Shown: positions 60,796-64,000 of the stretch, piece after piece
Numbering within the stretch: the stretch's first letter is position 1
How the letters are laid out: each line of letters starts with the position of its first letter
From: Arthrobacter tumbae
Lineage (GTDB): Bacteria; Actinomycetota; Actinomycetes; Actinomycetales; Micrococcaceae
Direction of reading: 5' to 3'
Assembly: GCF_016907495.1 (NCBI RefSeq)
Contig: NZ_JAFBCC010000001.1
Span: forward strand, 1,240,001 to 1,304,000
Length of the DNA: 64,000 bases
The notes under the pieces: generated by a model
The model's database searches: none
What the model was told of the DNA's origin: nothing
The model's input: only the letters and a program-made list of their open reading frames with translations
Position numbers and translations under genes: made by a program

Positions 60796-61800
60796 ATGAC
60801 CACCACAGATTTCATCCGCCGCGGCAAGCGGACGGCGGACAAGCACGACGACGTCACGAGCCTGCCTGCCCCGCCGCCTGTCCGGCGGAAGCAGGGTTGG
60901 AAGACCCGGTTCCGCCGCGACCGTTCGCTGGTCCTGATGGCGCTTCCCGTCGTCGTGCTTCTGGTTGTGTTTGCCTACGTGCCGTTGCTCGGCAATGTGG
61001 TCGCGTTCCAGAGCTACTCGCCGTTCATCGGTATCCCGGCCAGCCCCTGGGTGGGCATTGAGAACTTCGCGCGGGTGTTCGGTGATCCCAACTTCTGGAA
61101 CGCAGTCCGCAACACGCTGGTCATCACGGGCTTCCAGCTCGTGTTCTTCTTCCCCGTTCCGATTGCCCTGGCTCTCCTGCTCAATTCCCTGCTTCGGCCT
61201 GCAATGCGTGCCACGATCCAGGCGATCGTCTACCTTCCGCACTTCTTTTCGTGGGTGCTCGTGGTGTCGGTCTTCCAGCAGCTGCTGGGCGGGGCTGGGC
61301 TGCTGAGCCAGATGCTCCGCGCCAACGGGTGGAGCGGCATGGACATCATGACCAATCCGGACACGTTCCTGTTCCTCATCACCTCGCAGGCGGTCTGGAA
61401 GGACGCCGGGTGGGGCATCATCGTCTTCCTGGCCGCCCTGGCCGCGATCGATCCGGAGCAGTACGAGGCCGCGGCTGTCGACGGAGCCAACCGCTGGCGC
61501 CGCATGTGGCATGTGACGCTGCCGGGGCTCCGCTCGGTCATCGTCCTGCTGCTCATCCTCCGGCTCGGCGACGCGCTGACCGTCGGGTTCGAGCAGATGA
61601 TCCTGCAGCGCGACGCCGTAGGCGCCGAGGCTGCCGAGGTGCTTGACACCTTCGTCTACTACACCGGCATCCAGAACGGCGACTGGAGCTACGCAGCTGC
61701 CGCCGGGCTCATCAAGGGCGTCATCTCGCTCGGGCTCATTCTCGCCGCCAACAAGGTGGCCCATCTCTTCGGCGAAAACGGGGTGTATTCCAAGTCATGA
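60796..61800 (+). CDS. ABC transporter permease (LplB type)
   Basis: A 334-residue permease with a long basic cytoplasmic N-terminus and six membrane segments. The EAA loop is YEAAAVDGANRWRRMWHVTLP. The start is 9 bases after the binding-protein gene, and the stop overlaps the next gene by 4 bases (ATGA). Confidence 0.93.
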   Translation: MTTTDFIRRGKRTADKHDDVTSLPAPPPVRRKQGWKTRFRRDRSLVLMALPVVVLLVVFAYVPLLGNVVAFQSYSPFIGIPASPWVGIENFARVFGDPNFWNAVRNTLVITGFQLVFFFPVPIALALLLNSLLRPAMRATIQAIVYLPHFFSWVLVVSVFQQLLGGAGLLSQMLRANGWSGMDIMTNPDTFLFLITSQAVWKDAGWGIIVFLAALAAIDPEQYEAAAVDGANRWRRMWHVTLPGLRSVIVLLLILRLGDALTVGFEQMILQRDAVGAEAAEVLDTFVYYTGIQNGDWSYAAAAGLIKGVISLGLILAANKVAHLFGENGVYSKS

Positions 61801-62719
61801 CAACGATCATCAAGCCAGCCCGGCCCCGCCGGAGCGGTCCTTCGCGGCCCGCGTGGGAAGAAGAACCGGGAATTGCAACCAAGGCGGGAAAGGTGGTGAT
61901 CCTGACCCTCGTGGTGCTCGCGGTCCTCGGTCCGCTCTACACCATCCTGCTCACCAGCATCTCGTCCCAGGGCACCATCACCCAGGCGGGCGGCCTCGTC
62001 CTCATCCCGGGTGAATTCTCGCTCGACGCGTACCGCCAGATCCTGAACGGCGGCGTGGTGACCCGCGCCGTGCTGGTGAGTGTCGGCGTCACCGTCACCG
62101 GAACGCTGCTCAGCATGGTGGTGTCGATCCTGTGCGCCTACGGCCTCTCACGGCCCGGCTCCTTTGCGCATACGCCGATACTGTTCACCCTGCTGATCAC
62201 GATGTTCTTCAGCGCCGGAATGATCCCGTCCTACCTGCTGGTTTCAGGGCTGGGCCTCATCAACTCCTACTGGGCGCTGATCCTGCCGAGTGCGGTGTCC
62301 GTCTTCAACATCATTATCCTGCGCGGATTCTTCATGGGGATTGACCGCGGCATCCTCGACAGTGCACGGATCGACGGCGCCAGCGAGTGGCGCATTCTCG
62401 CCCAGATTGTGCTGCCATGTCTAAGGCCGTGACCGCCGTGATCGCGCTGTTCTACGGCGTCGGCTACTGGAACGCCTTTTTCAACGCGGTGCTCTACATC
62501 AATGACAGCTCCAAGAATCCACTGCAGGTGGTCCTGCGCTCCTACGTGCTGCAGGGCGTGTCCGTACCCGGCCAGATCGACGTGGGCCAGGGCGTGGCGC
62601 CCTCACTCGCCCTGCAGATGGCGGTCATCGTCATCGCAATGGTGCCGATCCTCATGGTCTACCCGTTCGTGCAGAAGCACTTCACCAAGGGCGTCATGAT
62701 CGGCGCGGTGAAGGGATGA
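61797..62719 (+). pseudogene. ABC transporter permease (LplC type), frameshifted
   Basis: The gene starts normally (61797, ATGA overlap) and reads through five membrane segments to the EAA loop DSARIDGASEWRILAQIVLP. There, at 62415-62417, one base appears to be missing (CTGCC-ATG). The frame then ends at a TGA at 62430-62432. The other frame continues without gap as MSKAVTAVIALFYGVGYWNAFFNAVLY to 62719, including the normal C-terminus PFVQKHFTKGVMIGAVKG. Restored length is about 308 residues, usual for LplC. It is either a recent inactivating mutation or a sequence error. Confidence 0.88.
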
Positions 62720-62733
62720 CGCCGGTGTGCAGG

Positions 62734-63747
62734 TCAGCGGGCGCTGGTAGTCTCCCGCTGGACCAGGCTGGGGACAATCAGCCGCACCTCAACCGGTTTG
62801 TCCGAATTGAGCCGGTCCATGACCATTTCCACGGCGGCGCGGCCGATGTCGTGCGCCGGGATGGAGACGGCGGTCCACGGCCTGGCCGCGGCGAGCGCCA
62901 CGTCCTCCGGAGCGATGACCACCACGGAAATGTCCTCGGGAATGCGCAGGCCGCGCCCGGCCAGCGCCTCGTGCAGCAGCGGCAGCAGCCCCTCGTTATG
63001 CACCACGAGGGCAGTGACTGCAGTGGCGCCGTCGTCGTCGAGCACTGCATTGAGCGCCTCGGTGAGGGCGGGCATGGAAGCCTCGCACGCGCGCAGTACG
63101 GAAGGAACGCCGGCGGCATCGCAGGCCTCGGTGAAACCCTTCCGGGCGCGGTCGGCGTAGGTGGCGTGGCGCTCAAGGGACGCCTGCGGGGAGCCGATGA
63201 AACCGATACTGCGGTGATTCAGGTCCACCAGGTGCCGGACGGCCGTCCGGGAGGCGCCCGCGAAGTCGAAATCGACGCAACTGAGCCCCTGCGGGTCATC
63301 CGGCAGGCCGATCAGCACTGCCGGTTTGCGCAGCTTTGCGAGCAGGGGGATGCGGGGATCGCGGGCTTCGATGTCCATCATGAGGAGTCCGTCCACCATG
63401 GACTGCGACGTAACGCGCTCCAGCCCGCCGGCGTCGTCCTGGGTCAGGAGAAGGACGTCCTGGTTGTAGGTGCGCGCGGTGGTGACCACGGCTGCCACGA
63501 ACTGCATGATGACGCTGACGTTAACGTCCGCGCGCAGCGGCGCCATCAGGCCCAGCACGTTGGAGCGGTTGGAGGCGAGCGCCCGGGCACCGGAATGCGG
63601 GCTGTAGTCGAGCTTCCGGATAGCACTCTGGACAGCCAGCCGGGTCTCTTCGGAGATGGTTCGCTTTCCGCTCAGTACGTAGGAAACAGTGCTCAGCGAT
63701 ACCCCGGCTTCCCGGGCGACATCATTCATGGTGGCCACGGGACCCAT
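62734..63747 (-). CDS. LacI-family repressor of the xyloglucan-type locus
   Basis: A 337-residue LacI/GalR regulator. The helix-turn-helix is ATMNDVAREAGVSLSTVSYVLSGKRTIS, followed by a normal effector domain (VLGLMAPLRADVNVSVIMQF). I use the ATG at 63747; an ATG six codons later (63729) is possible. AAGCGCTT-type sites lie near its own start and before the GH3, LplA and GH31 genes, so it probably controls all of them and itself. Confidence 0.92.
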   Translation of the reverse strand: MGPVATMNDVAREAGVSLSTVSYVLSGKRTISEETRLAVQSAIRKLDYSPHSGARALASNRSNVLGLMAPLRADVNVSVIMQFVAAVVTTARTYNQDVLLLTQDDAGGLERVTSQSMVDGLLMMDIEARDPRIPLLAKLRKPAVLIGLPDDPQGLSCVDFDFAGASRTAVRHLVDLNHRSIGFIGSPQASLERHATYADRARKGFTEACDAAGVPSVLRACEASMPALTEALNAVLDDDGATAVTALVVHNEGLLPLLHEALAGRGLRIPEDISVVVIAPEDVALAAARPWTAVSIPAHDIGRAAVEMVMDRLNSDKPVEVRLIVPSLVQRETTSAR

Positions 63748-63754
63748 CCTAGCT

Positions 63755-63815
63755 TCGACACGCTTCGATCCGCGCCCATCAAGCTTTCCGCCGCTCCGGT
63801 AGGGAAGCGCTTCGA
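63755..63815. promoter_or_regulatory. Two operators in the lacI/GH31 divergent promoter
   Basis: TCGACACGCTTCGA (63755-63768, one good half) and GGGAAGCGCTTCGA (63802-63815, core GAAGCGCTTC perfect). The spacing is 47 bases. Confidence 0.65.
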
Positions 63816-63857
63816 CATCGACACACCTACTTTGAACGCACCACATGAAGGAACAGC

Positions 63858-64000
63858 ATGAAATTCACAGACGGTTACTGGATGTACCGCAAGGGCCTGA
63901 CGGCACTTCATCCGCGGGACATTTCCGACGTCGTAGCCACCGATTCCGGCCTGGAAATCTATGCGCCGACCCAGCGGATCAATGCCCGCGGAGACGCGCT
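63858..64000 (+). CDS. yicI: Alpha-xylosidase, GH31 (YicI type), N-terminus only
   Basis: Only 47 codons are visible before the right edge. The start MKFTDGYWMYRKGLTALHP is the characteristic N-terminus of YicI-type alpha-xylosidases, which release xylose from isoprimeverose and xyloglucan fragments. GAAGGA precedes the ATG. It sits downstream of a GGGAAGCGCTTCGA operator and faces away from the LacI gene. Confidence 0.85.
   Translation, partial: MKFTDGYWMYRKGLTALHPRDISDVVATDSGLEIYAPTQRINARGDA

Noticed and set aside
60133..61764. 543-codon reverse-strand frame opposite the LplA/LplB genes
   Set aside because: Its composition (repetitive Asp/Glu/Gln/Arg) is the mirror of membrane-protein codons, and it has no recognisable domain; the forward genes are certain.

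Overview
The window is high-GC actinobacterial chromosome. Gene content, frequent ATGA/TGATG start-stop coupling, GTG starts with strong GGAGG-type ribosome sites and many LacI-controlled sugar importers suggest a soil or plant-associated Arthrobacter-like member of the Micrococcaceae. That placement comes from gene content, not a phylogeny. I see no rRNA, tRNA, CRISPR array, transposase or phage module.

Layout. 1-5 kb (reverse strand): an unknown helical protein coupled to a molybdopterin oxidoreductase that has lost its iron-sulfur ligands, then a glycosyltransferase coupled to an iron-containing redox enzyme. 5-15 kb: housekeeping and stress genes (manganese catalase, SDR, a flavin oxidoreductase-GH13 pair, DUF3140, GDSL hydrolase, NmrA-like reductase, an ArsR-AHSA1 pair, flavin reductase, esterase). 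15.2-32.5 kb: a large catabolic region. A LacI-controlled operon holds two permeases, two tandem paralogous binding proteins, a Gfo/Idh/MocA-DUF6807 fusion and a degenerate M24 protein. Unrelated genes follow (NYN protein, an mhq-like hydrolase/dioxygenase pair, a phosphotransferase). A reverse operon then encodes a Gfo/Idh/MocA oxidoreductase, a uronate dehydrogenase-like enzyme, an aldarate dehydratase or cycloisomerase, and KdgD, next to a divergent LacI gene. The same AAAACGTTTT-type operator occurs at both ends of the region. 33-36 kb: pntAA-pntAB-pntB. 36-42.6 kb: LacI, GH42 beta-galactosidase and a complete ABC importer (binding protein plus two permeases). 42.8-46.2 kb: a secreted FG-GAP/VCBS-repeat protein and a fatty-acid desaturase. 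46.3-54.2 kb: a CitE-like lyase, a peroxiredoxin, and an allantoin/glyoxylate cluster (allB-glxK-gcl-glxR-hyi). 54.4-56 kb: a frameshifted AbiEi/DUF559 gene and a small membrane protein. 56-64 kb: a third LacI locus, probably for xyloglucan oligosaccharides: GH3 with a fascin-like insert, an LplABC-type importer whose second permease is frameshifted, LacI, and the start of a GH31 alpha-xylosidase.

Three LacI regulators appear to use three operator types in one window: AGAAAACGTTTTCT, TGTGAACGTTCCCA and TCGAAGCGCTTCGA.

The strongest unexplained signal is between genes. At least three families of dispersed perfect or near-perfect palindromes recur here: a TTCGAA-centred element (4 copies plus a 32-bp tandem array of one arm), a GGACACACCCC hairpin (2 copies) and an ATCGAGTGGGCG element (2 copies). 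Several single-copy nested palindromes add to these.
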